Positions 37,296 through 47,314 of a DNA stretch of 64,000 bases are shown in pieces. Position numbers and translations under genes: made by a program. Numbering within the stretch: the first letter of the stretch is position 1; each line of letters starts with the position of its first letter. Below the pieces are notes generated by a model that saw nothing but the letters and a program-made list of their open reading frames with translations, searched no databases and had not been told where the DNA came from. Source of the stretch: Pseudomonas lini (GTDB lineage Bacteria > Pseudomonadota > Gammaproteobacteria > Pseudomonadales > Pseudomonadaceae); assembly GCF_030812475.1 (NCBI RefSeq), contig NZ_JAUSSR010000010.1, positions 62,001 through 126,000 of the forward strand, read 5' to 3'.

Positions 37296-38903
37296 TCAAT
37301 GACGGAAGTGGCGCATGCCCGTAAAGACCATGGCGATGCCGGCTTCATCGGCAGCAGCTATCACTTCATTGTCACGCATCGAGCCGCCCGGCTGGATCAC
37401 CGCAGTGATGCCGACCTTGGCCGCATTGTCCAGACCATCGCGGAACGGGAAGAAAGCGTCGGAGGCCATCACCGAGCCTGCTACCTGCAGCCCGGCATGT
37501 TCAGCCTTGATTGCAGCGATGCGCGCGGAGTTCACGCGGCTCATCTGGCCAGCGCCGACACCGATGGTCTGGCGGTTCTTGGCGTAGACGATAGCGTTGG
37601 ACTTGACGTACTTGGACACTTTCCAGGCGAAGATCAGGTCGTTGATCTCTTGCTCGGTCGGTGCGCGTTTGGTTACGACTTTCAGGTCGTCGGCGCCAAT
37701 CATGCCGATGTCGCGGCTCTGTACCAGCAAACCGCCGTTGACGCGTTTGTAATCCCAGGCAGCAGCGCGATCAGCCGACCATTCGCCGCAGACCAGCAGG
37801 CGCACGTTGGCTTTGGCAGCCACGATGGCGCGAGCTTCTTCGCTGACGCTTGGGGCGATGATCACTTCGACGAACTGGCGCTCGACGATGGCCTTGGCTG
37901 TTTCAGCATCCAGCTCGCGGTTGAAGGCGATGATGCCGCCAAACGCCGATTCGGTGTCGGTGGCGTAGGCCAGTTCGTAGGCCTGGCGGATGCCGCCTTC
38001 GGCGTCCGGGCTGACGGCCACGCCGCACGGGTTGGCATGCTTGACGATCACGCAGGCCGGTTTGACGAAGCTCTTCACGCATTCCAGCGCGGCGTCGGTG
38101 TCGGCCACGTTGTTGTAAGACAGCTCTTTGCCTTGCAGTTGGGTTGCGGTGGCAATGCCGACTTCGGCAGGCCTGGCTTCAACGTAGAACGCCGCGCTCT
38201 GGTGCGGGTTCTCGCCGTAGCGCATTTCCTGAGCCTTGACGAACTGGCTGTTGAAAGTGCGCGGGAATTCGCTGCGACCTTCGGTGCTCAGGGTCTCGGC
38301 GGCCTGGTTCACGGTGCCCATGTAGTTGGCGATCATGCCGTCATAGGCAGCGGTGTGCTCGAAGGCCTTGAGCATCAGGTCGAAACGCTGAGCGTAGGTC
38401 AGACCGCCGGCCTTCAGGCTTTCCAGCACGTTGGCGTAGTCGCTGGCGTTGACCACGATGGCCACGTCTTTATGGTTTTTTGCCGCCGAACGGACCATGG
38501 TCGGGCCGCCGATGTCGATGTTCTCGATAGCGGTCGGCAGGTCGCAGCCTGGCTTGTTGATGGTGGCTTCGAACGGGTACAGGTTGACCGCGACCAGGTC
38601 GATCGGCTTGATGCCGTGCTCGTTCATGATGGCGTCGTCGATACCGCGACGACCGAGGATCCCGCCGTGGATTTTCGGGTGCAGGGTTTTCACCCGACCG
38701 TCCATCATTTCTGCGAAACCGGTGTAATCCGCGACTTCCACTGCGGCAACACCGTTGTCACGCAGCAGCTTGAACGTCCCGCCGGTGGAGAGGATTTCGA
38801 CGCCCAGGGCTTCAAGCTCCTTGGCGAATTCGAGGATCCCGGTCTTGTCGGAAACGCTGATCAAAGCGCGGCGGATCGGCAGGCGGGTAGTCTGGTCGGT
38901 CAT
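37296..38903 (-). CDS. purH: Bifunctional AICAR formyltransferase/IMP cyclohydrolase
   Basis: A 535-aa enzyme for the last two steps of IMP synthesis. The N-terminal MGS-like cyclohydrolase reads [20 protein letters not shown]. The C-terminal formyltransferase carries the catalytic KHANPCGVA motif near residue 266, and the family end [11 protein letters not shown] is present. I chose the ATG giving [14 protein letters not shown], with GGAA six bases upstream. It is preceded by the fis terminator and so probably has its own promoter. Confidence 0.98.
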   Translation of the reverse strand: MTDQTTRLPIRRALISVSDKTGILEFAKELEALGVEILSTGGTFKLLRDNGVAAVEVADYTGFAEMMDGRVKTLHPKIHGGILGRRGIDDAIMNEHGIKPIDLVAVNLYPFEATINKPGCDLPTAIENIDIGGPTMVRSAAKNHKDVAIVVNASDYANVLESLKAGGLTYAQRFDLMLKAFEHTAAYDGMIANYMGTVNQAAETLSTEGRSEFPRTFNSQFVKAQEMRYGENPHQSAAFYVEARPAEVGIATATQLQGKELSYNNVADTDAALECVKSFVKPACVIVKHANPCGVAVSPDAEGGIRQAYELAYATDTESAFGGIIAFNRELDAETAKAIVERQFVEVIIAPSVSEEARAIVAAKANVRLLVCGEWSADRAAAWDYKRVNGGLLVQSRDIGMIGADDLKVVTKRAPTEQEINDLIFAWKVSKYVKSNAIVYAKNRQTIGVGAGQMSRVNSARIAAIKAEHAGLQVAGSVMASDAFFPFRDGLDNAAKVGITAVIQPGGSMRDNEVIAAADEAGIAMVFTGMRHFRH

Positions 38904-38934
38904 TTCAATTTCCATCAAAAGCAAAGGAGTCAGC

Positions 38935-38967
38935 AAAAAAGGCGACCGTTTTTACGTGGGCGCCTTT
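38935..38967 (-). terminator. Rho-independent terminator after fis
   Basis: On the minus strand AAAGGCG pairs with CGCCTTT and is followed by a T-run (CGCCTTTTTTGC). It lies between the fis stop and purH and closes the dusB-fis operon. Confidence 0.88.
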
Positions 38968-38984
38968 CTGGTTTGATTGAATGC

Positions 38985-39305
38985 TTACAGCAAATCGTAC
39001 TGCTTGAGTTTCTTGCGCAGGGTGCCTCGGTTCAGTCCGAGCAGCTCGCTGGCCTTGGTCTGGTTGCCCTTGACGTAGTTCATCACGCACTCGAGCAGGG
39101 GCGCCTCGACTTCGGACAGCACGAGGTTGTACACATCCGTGACGGCAGCGCCCTCAAGGTGGGCGAAATAATTGTGCAGCGCCTTCTCGACACTCCCGCG
39201 AAGGGTCTGGCCTTCTTCGCTCGGCGTGTTGAGGTGCTGTTTCAAATTCACGTTGTCGCTCACGGGTGTTGTTCCACTCACTAAAGTCTCGGTCATCATC
39301 GTCAT
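38985..39305 (-). CDS. fis: DNA-binding protein Fis
   Basis: A 106-aa nucleoid protein. The N-terminal variable arm ([17 protein letters not shown]) is followed by a dimerisation region with [14 protein letters not shown]. The C-terminal helix-turn-helix reads [20 protein letters not shown]. The ATG overlaps the dusB stop codon (ATGA), so fis is coupled to dusB, the conserved arrangement in gamma-proteobacteria. Confidence 0.97.
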   Translation of the reverse strand: MTMMTETLVSGTTPVSDNVNLKQHLNTPSEEGQTLRGSVEKALHNYFAHLEGAAVTDVYNLVLSEVEAPLLECVMNYVKGNQTKASELLGLNRGTLRKKLKQYDLL

Positions 39306-40312
39306 GCGGCCACCTCGTCTCCGTCCCCTGTCAGGCTCTTGTAACGTTCGGCGAAGAAGCCCTGAACGTTGGCGCATTGTGCTTCCGTATCTTCCAAACG
39401 ATTGAAGTGGGCGCGAAACTCCCTGGCGCCCGGCAAGGTTGCGAGATACCAGCCCACATGCTTTCGAGCGATGCGTACGCCCATGACGTCTCCGTAGAAA
39501 ACGTGCAGCGCGGCCAGATGCTCAAGCAGAATGCGTTCCACCTCGATCAGGTCCAGTGCCGGGAGTTTCTCGCCGGTACGAAGGAAATGATCGATCTCAC
39601 GAAAAATCCATGGCCGCCCCTGGGCAGCCCGGCCTACCAGCAGGCCATCGGCACCGGTCGCGTCGAGCACGTACCGGGCCTTCTCGGGTGAATCTATATC
39701 GCCGTTGGCGAAGACCGGGATCGACACCGCCTGCTTGATCGCGGCAATGGTGTCGTACTCGGCAACGCCGGTGTACAGATCAGCCCGGGTGCGGCCATGA
39801 ACCGCCAACGCCGTGATGCCTGCCTGCTCGGCAATCTTCGCCACTGTCAGGCCGTTCCTGTTGTCCCGGTCCCAGCCAGTGCGGATCTTCAGGGTGACCG
39901 GCACATCAACCGCGGCCACCACGGCCTGCAGGATCTCGGTTACCAGTGCTTCATCCTTCAACAGCGCGGAACCGGCGGCCTTGTTGCAGACCTTCTTGGC
40001 CGGACAGCCCATGTTGATATCAATAATCTGCGCGCCCAGTTCGACGTTGGCCCGGGCCGCATTCGCCAGCATCTGTGCATCGCCACCGGCGATCTGTACC
40101 GAGCGGGGCTCGGGATCACCTTCGTGGATCATGCGCATGCGCGATTTGCGGGTGTTCCACAAACTCATGTCGCTGGTGACCATTTCCGAGACGACTAACC
40201 CCGCGCCCAGCCGCTTGCACAGCTGACGAAAGGGCTGGTCCGTGACGCCCGCCATCGGGGCGAGAATCAAGCCATTGTGTAATGTGTATGGACCGATGCG
40301 TACCGCCGACAT
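39302..40312 (-). CDS. dusB: tRNA-dihydrouridine synthase B
   Basis: A 336-aa FMN-dependent enzyme reducing uridine in the tRNA D-loop. Motifs: [55 protein letters not shown] (catalytic Cys in the MGCPAKKV stretch), [20 protein letters not shown] and [13 protein letters not shown]. It is the first gene of dusB-fis. Confidence 0.97.
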   Translation of the reverse strand: MSAVRIGPYTLHNGLILAPMAGVTDQPFRQLCKRLGAGLVVSEMVTSDMSLWNTRKSRMRMIHEGDPEPRSVQIAGGDAQMLANAARANVELGAQIIDINMGCPAKKVCNKAAGSALLKDEALVTEILQAVVAAVDVPVTLKIRTGWDRDNRNGLTVAKIAEQAGITALAVHGRTRADLYTGVAEYDTIAAIKQAVSIPVFANGDIDSPEKARYVLDATGADGLLVGRAAQGRPWIFREIDHFLRTGEKLPALDLIEVERILLEHLAALHVFYGDVMGVRIARKHVGWYLATLPGAREFRAHFNRLEDTEAQCANVQGFFAERYKSLTGDGDEVAA

Positions 40313-40497
40313 AGGGCTTCCCTGTTGTGGGGCCGGATCATTAGACTTCGAAAAAGGGTTGGCATGATACCCGCTCTCGATGACTGGATAAAGGCTGAAT
40401 TGAACAAAATCTGAACAGCGATTCTGTTATTGCCAGCGGTTTGGTACGAGCGGTCAAAGTCAGAAATATGCCGTCAAAGCCGTAACACTGAACCGTT

Positions 40498-41715
40498 TCA
40501 CTCGGGCGAGTGGAAGCTCAGGCTATAGTTCACTGCCTTGGGGCCTGGATCGAGAATATCCAGCGCGATGTGGATCGGCGTTTGCGGAGGCATTTCCAAC
40601 AGGCCTTCCAGATCGCCATTGAGGTACTCGCCAGGCTTGAAACGACGGCTGGCGATCAGGTGACCATTGAGGTCGGCAAAGCGCAATTCCAGCAACGGGA
40701 ATGGCTGGGAGAAGGGGGCGCGGTTGTAGATGATCGCGTCGACCACCAGTGCACCGCTGAAATCCGGATGGCTGCGCACCACCAGGTTGCTGCTTTTGAT
40801 TTTCGCGATGTCGACTTTGGATGGCACGGTGCAGCCAATGTGCGGGCACACTTGCTGGAGCCATGGCCGGTACTGGTCCTGGCGCGCCAGTTCTTCGAAG
40901 TGGTAAGCGATGTACTGGCCGGCGAGCGCGGCGGCACCCAACAGGACCAGCAGCAGCCAGAAAAGCCGTCGTCCCCAGGGGGCGCGACGTTTCTGCCAAT
41001 CCAGTTGCAGCGGGTCGTCGGTCAGGTCCTGCAAAGCCTCGACACGTTCGGTCGACTCGCTGCGTTCGTGTCGCTTGCGCAGGGGGGCAATTGGGGGCAG
41101 GTCGTCGTCAGGTGCATCGGTTGCCGACAGGCGATTATGGCGCAGGGGCATGTCGAGCGGATCATTCAGGCGCAGTTGCGGCACCTGGGGCTCGTCGTCC
41201 AGATCAACCGGTTCCAGCGAGAACGAAGGTTCTGTGCGCGAGTGCTTGCCCCGTTCTGACTGCGTTTGCCGTTCGTCGTCTTCGACCGCCTGGGCGCGAT
41301 CGGCTGCCGATTCGCTGAAGAGACTGTCGGACCAGGGTTCATCGTCGTGCCCGACAGCGTCGCGGCGAGCACTGAGGCCGTTTTCGCGATGCCGGCCAAA
41401 TTCCGTGATCGGCTGGATTTCCCTTTGTTCAAGCCGGGCGAGTTCTTCGTCCAGGTCCAGGCTGTCCAGATCCATTTCCGTTGCGGACCACTGCTTCTGG
41501 CTGATGGCGCGCGGTGCCGGCGGTTTGACAATGGTCGGCGCTGCAGGTGTGACGGCTTCCTTGCCGGACCGTTGCTCAAGCAATTGCTTGGCGGCGTTGA
41601 ACACCTGCAAGCACGAGCCGCAACGAACCACTCCGCGGGCGACGCTCAATTGAGCATGGCTGACGCGGAAGCTGGTTTGGCAATGCGGGCACTGAGTGAC
41701 GAAACTGTCGGTCAT
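40498..41715 (-). CDS. Zinc-ribbon and DUF3426 domain protein
   Basis: A 405-aa protein. The N-terminal MJ0042-type zinc ribbon has two CxxC pairs (QCPHCQTSF, RCGSCLQVF). A long acidic/charged, low-complexity middle (~60-240) is followed by a single membrane helix (LFWLLLVLLGAAALAGQYIAY, ~250-270) and a C-terminal DUF3426 domain on the far side (NLVVRSHPDFSGALVVDAII). It lies between prmA and dusB, as in other pseudomonads. The function is not known; the architecture suggests a cytoplasmic metal site linked to a periplasmic module. Confidence 0.87.
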   Translation of the reverse strand: MTDSFVTQCPHCQTSFRVSHAQLSVARGVVRCGSCLQVFNAAKQLLEQRSGKEAVTPAAPTIVKPPAPRAISQKQWSATEMDLDSLDLDEELARLEQREIQPITEFGRHRENGLSARRDAVGHDDEPWSDSLFSESAADRAQAVEDDERQTQSERGKHSRTEPSFSLEPVDLDDEPQVPQLRLNDPLDMPLRHNRLSATDAPDDDLPPIAPLRKRHERSESTERVEALQDLTDDPLQLDWQKRRAPWGRRLFWLLLVLLGAAALAGQYIAYHFEELARQDQYRPWLQQVCPHIGCTVPSKVDIAKIKSSNLVVRSHPDFSGALVVDAIIYNRAPFSQPFPLLELRFADLNGHLIASRRFKPGEYLNGDLEGLLEMPPQTPIHIALDILDPGPKAVNYSLSFHSPE

Positions 41716-41745
41716 GCGGCGGTCCGGTTCATGCAGAGGCTCATT

Positions 41746-42624
41746 CTAGCGCCGACGGCCGGTAATGCGCACCCAGCCATCGCGATTGGCGATCGGGTCC
41801 AGGTCGAAGTCTCGGGCGTAGGCGTTGGCAACGTCTTCACCTTGTTCGGCGAGGATGCCCGACAGCGCCAGGCGACCGCCCGGCTTGATCAGGCTGGACA
41901 ATTGCGGCGCCAGGGAAACCAGCGGGCCGGCAAGGATGTTGGCCACCAGGACATCGGCTTTCACCTGAGGCAAGTCTTCCGGGAGATACAGCGGGAAACG
42001 TTCAGCCGCAATGTTGTTGCGGCCGGCATTGTCGCGGGAGGCTTCCAGTGCCTGCACATCGATGTCGGTGCCCACGGCTTCGTTGGCACCGAGCAGCAGG
42101 GCGGCGATCGCCAGGATCCCCGAGCCACAGCCGAAGTCCAGGACGTTGCAACCTTTGAGGTCCTGGCCATCGAGCCATTCCAGGCACAGCGCAGTGGTCG
42201 GGTGAGTACCGGTGCCAAACGCCAGGCCCGGATCCAGCAGCAGGTTCACCGCGTCGGGCTCAGGTGCTGCGTGCCAGCTCGGGACGATCCACAAGCGCTG
42301 ACCGAAACGCATCGGCTGGAAACCATCCATCCAGCTGCGTTCCCAGTCCTGGTCTTCGATGACTTCGCTATGATGCTCGGGCAGCGGACTGCCGGTCAGC
42401 AATTCGAGATGAGCCAGTACGCTGGCGGCTTCGGTGCCACCTTCGAACAGGGCCAGCAGGTGCGTGTGCGACCACAATGGCGTGGTGTTGAGTTCCGGTT
42501 CGAAGATCGGCTGGTCTTCGGCGTCCATGAAGGTCACCGACACAGCGCCCACTTCGAGGAACGCGTCTTCGTAGGTTTCGGCTTGATCTGGGCTGATGGC
42601 GAGACGGACTTGCAGCCAAGGCAT
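41746..42624 (-). CDS. prmA: Ribosomal protein L11 methyltransferase
   Basis: A 292-aa SAM-dependent methyltransferase that methylates lysines and the N terminus of L11. It starts [20 protein letters not shown]. Motifs: [21 protein letters not shown] and [20 protein letters not shown] (SAM site), then [16 protein letters not shown]. The frame upstream of the chosen ATG is not family-like. Confidence 0.97.
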   Translation of the reverse strand: MPWLQVRLAISPDQAETYEDAFLEVGAVSVTFMDAEDQPIFEPELNTTPLWSHTHLLALFEGGTEAASVLAHLELLTGSPLPEHHSEVIEDQDWERSWMDGFQPMRFGQRLWIVPSWHAAPEPDAVNLLLDPGLAFGTGTHPTTALCLEWLDGQDLKGCNVLDFGCGSGILAIAALLLGANEAVGTDIDVQALEASRDNAGRNNIAAERFPLYLPEDLPQVKADVLVANILAGPLVSLAPQLSSLIKPGGRLALSGILAEQGEDVANAYARDFDLDPIANRDGWVRITGRRR

Positions 42625-42758
42625 GGCGGGCACCTTTGAAAAATATTGATTGCAGCCTGGCGGGCTGCGATAAGCGCGCAAGTTTACGCGAGCGCGCAGT
42701 GTTTGTGGGAGTGGCTTGGCCCTGCATCCACCGCGCGGGTCCTGAGTACACCGTACCC

Positions 42759-42863
42759 TGTAGGAGCTGGCTTGTCGGATCGCCGCACCGCAGCGAATGC
42801 GTCGTGTCAGGCGGCACAGTTGGTGTCTGACATGGCGCCTTCGCTGGCAAGCCAGCTCCTACA
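42759..42863. repeat. Inverted REP pair with variant tip
   Basis: A variant element (GAGCTGGCTTGTCGGATCGC then CGCACCGCAGCG) faces a standard GCTGGCAAGCCAGCTCCTAC copy. The variant tip is the same as that near 7875. Confidence 0.86.
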
Positions 42864-42901
42864 GGGGGGTGGCGGCAGGGCGGGTGAAATGTCCAGAAAC
42901 A

Positions 42902-42927
42902 ACAAAGCCGCCCGAAGGCGGCTTTGT
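42902..42927 (-). terminator. Rho-independent terminator after accC
   Basis: A perfect 11-pair stem ACAAAGCCGCC/GGCGGCTTTGT with a four-base loop, followed on the minus strand by TGTTT. It lies 16 bases beyond the accC stop. Confidence 0.92.
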
Positions 42928-42942
42928 CGGTCGGGCTAAAGC

Positions 42943-44301
42943 TTAGTGCTTGTCGCCAGCCAGCTTGTGCTCCAGGTAGTGGATGTTGATTCCACCTTTG
43001 CAGAAGCCTTCATCGCGGACCAGGTCGCGGTGCAGCGGGATGTTGGTCTTGATCCCGTCGACCACGATTTCGTCCAGCGCATTGCGCATGCGCGCCAGCG
43101 CTTCGTCACGGGTTGCGCCGTAGGTGATCAGCTTGCCGATCAACGAGTCGTAGTTCGGCGGAACGGCATAACCGCTGTACAGGTGCGAATCGACGCGAAC
43201 GCCGTTGCCGCCTGGAGCGTGGAAATGCTTGACCGTGCCCGGGCTTGGCATGAAGGTTTTCGGGTCTTCGGCATTGATCCGGCATTCCAGCGCGTGACCG
43301 CGGATGACCACGTCATCCTGGGTGTACGACAGCTTGTTGCCAGCGGCGATGCTGAGCATCTCCTTGACGATGTCGATGCCGGTGACCATTTCCGAAACCG
43401 GGTGCTCAACCTGAACGCGGGTGTTCATTTCGATGAAATAGAACGCGCCGTTCTCGTACAGGAACTCGAAAGTACCTGCGCCACGGTAGTTGATGTCGAT
43501 GCACGCCTTGACGCAGCGAGCCAGAACTTCAGCGCGTGCTTTCTCGTCGATGCCCGGTGCCGGTGCTTCTTCGAGAACCTTCTGGTGACGACGTTGCAGC
43601 GAGCAATCGCGGTCGCCCAGATGGATCGCCTGGCCCTGGCCATCGGACAGGACCTGGACTTCCACGTGACGTGGGTTGGTCAGGAACTTTTCCAGATAGA
43701 CCATCGGGTTGCCGAACGCCGCGCCCGCTTCGGAGCGGGTCAGTTTCGCCGAGGAGATCAGGTCTTCTTCCTTGTGCACCACGCGCATGCCGCGACCACC
43801 ACCGCCGCCAGCGGCCTTGATGATCACCGGGTAACCGACTTCGCGACCGATGCGCAGCGCGGTTTCTTCGTCTTCAGGCAGCGGGCCGTCGGAGCCCGGA
43901 ACGGTTGGCACGCCAGCGGCGATCATGGCGTGCTTGGCCGATACCTTGTCGCCCATCAGGCGGATGGTCTCGGCTTTCGGACCGATGAAGGCGAAGCCGG
44001 AGTTTTCCACCTGTTCGGCGAAGTCGGCGTTTTCCGCAAGGAAGCCGTAGCCTGGGTGAATGGCAGTGGCGCCGGTCACTTCAGCCGCGGCGATGATTGC
44101 CGGAATGTGCAAGTAAGATTGGGCGGCCGATGCCGGACCGATGCAGACGGATTCGTCAGCCAGGCCCAGGTGCATCAGTTCCTTGTCGGCCTTGGAGTAA
44201 ACGGCGACCGTCTTGATGCCCATTTCTTTGCAGGCGCGCAGGATCCGCAGGGCGATCTCACCGCGGTTGGCGATCAGAACTTTTTCCAACTTCGCAGTCA
44301 T
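42943..44301 (-). CDS. accC: Acetyl-CoA carboxylase, biotin carboxylase subunit
   Basis: A 452-aa ATP-grasp enzyme that carboxylates biotin on AccB in fatty acid synthesis. Motifs: [53 protein letters not shown] (ATP loop), [19 protein letters not shown] and [20 protein letters not shown]. The start MTAKLEKV is preferred over an upstream alternative. It is 17 bases downstream of accB. Confidence 0.98.
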   Translation of the reverse strand: MTAKLEKVLIANRGEIALRILRACKEMGIKTVAVYSKADKELMHLGLADESVCIGPASAAQSYLHIPAIIAAAEVTGATAIHPGYGFLAENADFAEQVENSGFAFIGPKAETIRLMGDKVSAKHAMIAAGVPTVPGSDGPLPEDEETALRIGREVGYPVIIKAAGGGGGRGMRVVHKEEDLISSAKLTRSEAGAAFGNPMVYLEKFLTNPRHVEVQVLSDGQGQAIHLGDRDCSLQRRHQKVLEEAPAPGIDEKARAEVLARCVKACIDINYRGAGTFEFLYENGAFYFIEMNTRVQVEHPVSEMVTGIDIVKEMLSIAAGNKLSYTQDDVVIRGHALECRINAEDPKTFMPSPGTVKHFHAPGGNGVRVDSHLYSGYAVPPNYDSLIGKLITYGATRDEALARMRNALDEIVVDGIKTNIPLHRDLVRDEGFCKGGINIHYLEHKLAGDKH

Positions 44302-44318
44302 CAAAGGCTCTCCGCGGT

Positions 44319-44780
44319 TCAAACGATGGTGAACAGCGGTTGGTCGTACTCAACCGGCTGGCCGTCTTCGACGAGGATGGATTCGATCACACCGCTGGAT
44401 TCAGCTTCGATGTGGTTCATCATCTTCATGGCTTCAACGATGCACAGGGTGTCGCCTTTCTTCACGGTCTGGCCGACTTCAACGAAAGAAGGCGAGGATG
44501 GCGAAGACTTGCGATAGAAGGTGCCGACCATCGGAGAACGGGCAACGTTACCGTTCAATGCCGGGGCGGCCGGGGCTGCCGGTGCGGCGGCGGCAACGGG
44601 CGCTGCAGCAGCAGGTGCCGGGACCGGAGCGTGCATTGGAGCGGGTGCGTAGTACTGCTGAGCTGGCGTCTTGCTGTGGCGGCTGATGCGTACGGACTCT
44701 TCGCCTTCCTTGATCTCGAGCTCGTCGATGCCGGACTCTTCCAACAATTCGATCAGTTTCTTAACTTTACGGATATCCAT
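44319..44780 (-). CDS. accB: Acetyl-CoA carboxylase biotin carboxyl carrier protein
   Basis: A 153-aa protein. An N-terminal helical region ([16 protein letters not shown]) is followed by an Ala/Pro-rich linker (~47-75) and the biotinyl domain with the biotin-accepting lysine in [13 protein letters not shown]. The thumb region [18 protein letters not shown] is visible. It forms an operon with accC, 48 bases after aroQ. Confidence 0.98.
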   Translation of the reverse strand: MDIRKVKKLIELLEESGIDELEIKEGEESVRISRHSKTPAQQYYAPAPMHAPVPAPAAAAPVAAAAPAAPAAPALNGNVARSPMVGTFYRKSSPSSPSFVEVGQTVKKGDTLCIVEAMKMMNHIEAESSGVIESILVEDGQPVEYDQPLFTIV

Positions 44781-44828
44781 GAATCATCAACTCCCAAGGG
44801 TCGGTCAGGGGCGTTTAACGCTTGTTGT

Positions 44829-45281
44829 TCAAGTCGTTGCCTGTCTTTCAAGCTGCTCTAGTGCGGCCTCCAGGGCCAGTCGATAACCGCTGGCGCCAAG
44901 GCCGCAGATCACTCCCACCGCTACGTCGGAGAAGTAAGAGTGATGGCGGAAAGGTTCGCGTTTGTGCACGTTGGACAAATGCACTTCGATGAATGGGATG
45001 CTCACTGCCAGCAGCGCGTCACGTAATGCGACACTGGTGTGCGTAAAAGCTGCCGGATTGATCAAAATGAAGTCCACGCCTTCGCTGCTGGCAGCGTGGA
45101 TGCGGTCGATCAATTCGTACTCGGCGTTGCTTTGCAGGTGCAGCAAATGGTGCCCGGCTTCACGGGCACGGCGTTCCAGGTCCTGGTTGATCTGCGCCAG
45201 TGTCGTAGCGCCGTAGGTGCCCGGTTCACGGGTGCCGAGCATGTTCAGGTTGGGGCCGTGCAGAACCAATAGCGTCGCCAT
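44829..45281 (-). CDS. aroQ: Type II 3-dehydroquinate dehydratase
   Basis: A 150-aa shikimate-pathway enzyme. Motifs: [20 protein letters not shown] with the catalytic Tyr, [38 protein letters not shown] and [20 protein letters not shown] with the conserved His. It is followed by accB and accC, the usual gammaproteobacterial order. Confidence 0.97.
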   Translation of the reverse strand: MATLLVLHGPNLNMLGTREPGTYGATTLAQINQDLERRAREAGHHLLHLQSNAEYELIDRIHAASSEGVDFILINPAAFTHTSVALRDALLAVSIPFIEVHLSNVHKREPFRHHSYFSDVAVGVICGLGASGYRLALEAALEQLERQATT

Positions 45282-45399
45282 CTGCTGTTCCTTTGTGAAC
45301 TGTATGCAATTGTCAAAACCCGGCGACTATGCCGCAAAGCCTTTGTGACTGTCCAGTTCTATGCAATAGCCCGCATGATGGCCGATGTTTGCGCGAAAT

Positions 45400-45429
45400 A
45401 AATGACCGGGGATTTAAATCCGGTCATTT
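45400..45429 (-). terminator. Terminator overlapping the dsbD stop codon
   Basis: AAATGACCGG and CCGGTCATTT form a perfect ten-pair stem with a ten-base loop. The arm nearer dsbD includes its last codons, and ATTTATTT follows on the minus strand. It closes dsbD transcription before the aroQ promoter. Confidence 0.75.
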
Positions 45430-47150
45430 GCTTTGGTAACACGTTCGGCGAAGTCCACCGCGTTGATCTCGCCGATCACCCGCACATCGGCCTGTTCGGT
45501 ACCGTCTTTGCCAAAAAACATCAGCGCCGGCGGGCCGAACAGTTTGTAGCGGTCGAGGAGGGCACGTTGCCCCGCATTGCTTTCGGTGATGTCGAAGCGA
45601 ATCAATCGATAGCCCTCGAGCCGCTCCATGACCGTGGCATCGTTGAGCACCTGATGTTCGATGACTTTGCAACTGATGCACCAGTCGGCGTACCAGTCCA
45701 GCAGCAACGGGGTGCCGGAGGATTTGGCTTGGGCGAGCACACGATCGAGCTCTGCCGGGGTACTGATGGTTTGCCAGGCGCTGCTGCCCCGCGCTTGCTC
45801 GTTGTTCGTGACAAGGCGCGGCTGGCCGATCGGGTTGAGCGGGTCGGTCTGGCCACTGAATGCGCCATACCAGCAGGCCAGCGCGTAAAACAGCAGGAAC
45901 AACCCGAGTAATTGCCCCAGGCGTTTTCGCGGAGGTTTGTAGACGAATTCCAGCGCGCCCATGAACAAGCCGACACCGCCGGCGAGCAAACCGATCAGCA
46001 GCAAAGTGATCTGGCCGGGCAATACACGGCTGAGCAGGCCGATCGCCAGCCCCAGCAACAATACCCCGATCGCGTTTTTCACATGGATCAGCCATGGCCC
46101 GCTTTTCGGCAGCCAGGCAGCGCCTCCGGTTGCCACCAGCACTAACGGTGCGCCCATGCCGAGGCCGAGCATGAACAGTTTCAAGCCGCCGCCCAGTGCA
46201 TCGCCGCTGGCACTGATGTACAGCAGCGCACCGGCCAGTGGTGCCGATACGCAAGGCGAGACCAACAGGCTGGAGACGACGCCAAGCACCGCCGCGCCCC
46301 ACAGCGAACCGCCTTCGGTGCGGCCGGCGATTCGGTCGAGTCGACTGCTGATGGCGTGCGGCAGCTTGAGTTCGAACACCCCGAACATGGCCAGGGCAAA
46401 AAGTGCAAAGAACGTCGCGAACGGCACCAGCACCCAGGCCGATTGCAGGCGCGCCTGAAGATTCAGTTGCGCGCCAAACAGGCCCATCAAGGCACCGAGC
46501 AGGGCGAAACAGATGGCCATGGGCAGAACGTAGGCCAGCGACAGGTTGAAGCCGCGTAGGCCGCCGACCTGGCCGCGTAGCACCACGCCGGAAAGGATCG
46601 GCAGCATGGGCAGTACGCAGGGGGTGAACGTCAGGCCCACACCGGCGAGGAAGAACAGGGCGAGTTCCCGCCAGCCCCAGCTTGTCGCGCCGGCGCCGCC
46701 CTCTATCTCCAGGCGCTCGGTCTCGGGCGGATAGCACAGGCCTTTATCTGCGCAGCCCTGATAGGTCACCGCCAGGGTGAAGGCGCGTTGATCGGTGCGC
46801 GGCACCTCTACCTCGAGAATGCCGTGGTAGACCTCGACATCGCCGAAATACTCGTCGTGCTTCTGTTCGCCCTTGGGCAATTGCGCAGCGCCGAGGCCGA
46901 CATCGGCGGGTTCGGCGCGAAACTGGAAGCGGTGGCGGTAGAGGTAGTAGCCCTCGGTGGCGACAAATCGCAGTTTGATCGACTGCGGCGTGCTGTCTAC
47001 CAGGTTCAGCTGAAAGGCTTCGCGTACCGGCAAAAAGTCGGCGCTGTTGTTGATCGAGCCCAGGGTGGAACTGGGCCGACTCTCCAGCAAACCGGCGGCG
47101 GAAGCCGGCAGGGCGAGCATGAAAAACAGCAGGCAAAGCAAGCGGCGCAT
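45414..47150 (-). CDS. dsbD: Thiol:disulfide interchange protein DsbD
   Basis: A 578-aa membrane protein that carries electrons from cytoplasmic thioredoxin to the periplasm. The signal peptide is MRRLLCLLFFMLALPASA. The N-terminal domain has a redox pair in GCADKGLC. The eight-helix core has FTPCVLPMLPILSG and SPCVSAPLAGAL. The C-terminal thioredoxin domain has WCISC in DWYADWCISCKVIE. All six redox cysteines are present. The upstream ten codons in the frame are not needed. Confidence 0.96.
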   Translation of the reverse strand: MRRLLCLLFFMLALPASAAGLLESRPSSTLGSINNSADFLPVREAFQLNLVDSTPQSIKLRFVATEGYYLYRHRFQFRAEPADVGLGAAQLPKGEQKHDEYFGDVEVYHGILEVEVPRTDQRAFTLAVTYQGCADKGLCYPPETERLEIEGGAGATSWGWRELALFFLAGVGLTFTPCVLPMLPILSGVVLRGQVGGLRGFNLSLAYVLPMAICFALLGALMGLFGAQLNLQARLQSAWVLVPFATFFALFALAMFGVFELKLPHAISSRLDRIAGRTEGGSLWGAAVLGVVSSLLVSPCVSAPLAGALLYISASGDALGGGLKLFMLGLGMGAPLVLVATGGAAWLPKSGPWLIHVKNAIGVLLLGLAIGLLSRVLPGQITLLLIGLLAGGVGLFMGALEFVYKPPRKRLGQLLGLFLLFYALACWYGAFSGQTDPLNPIGQPRLVTNNEQARGSSAWQTISTPAELDRVLAQAKSSGTPLLLDWYADWCISCKVIEHQVLNDATVMERLEGYRLIRFDITESNAGQRALLDRYKLFGPPALMFFGKDGTEQADVRVIGEINAVDFAERVTKANDRI

Positions 47151-47240
47151 GACAGTCTCGCGTGTGGAAAGTGCTGGCATGATAGCGGACAGCTGGCAGG
47201 AGTGCAGGGCCTGGAATTCTCTGGTGGTTGTTCTGGCGCC

Positions 47241-47308
47241 TTCGCTGGCAAGCCAGCTCCTACAGGGACACCACCGGACCCTGTAGGCGCTGGCTTGCCA
47301 GCGAAAGC
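47241..47308. repeat. Inverted REP pair between dsbD and the chemoreceptor gene
   Basis: TTCGCTGGCAAGCCAGCTCC and GTAGGCGCTGGCTTGCCAGC with a ~20-base centre. Here the tails point outward, opposite to the other pairs in the window. Confidence 0.85.
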
Positions 47309-47314
47309 GATCTT

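Larger units (their letters stand above)
42625..42942. other. 318-base gap between accC and prmA
   Basis: No gene is seen here. The gap holds an inverted REP pair (42759-42863) and the accC terminator (42902-42927), and its right-hand side relative to prmA presumably contains the prmA promoter. I cannot assign -35/-10 boxes with confidence. Confidence 0.6.

Noticed and set aside
37299-39284. A 661-codon open frame on the plus strand opposite purH and fis.
   Set aside because: It is an antisense shadow produced by high third-position GC; purH and fis are unambiguous.
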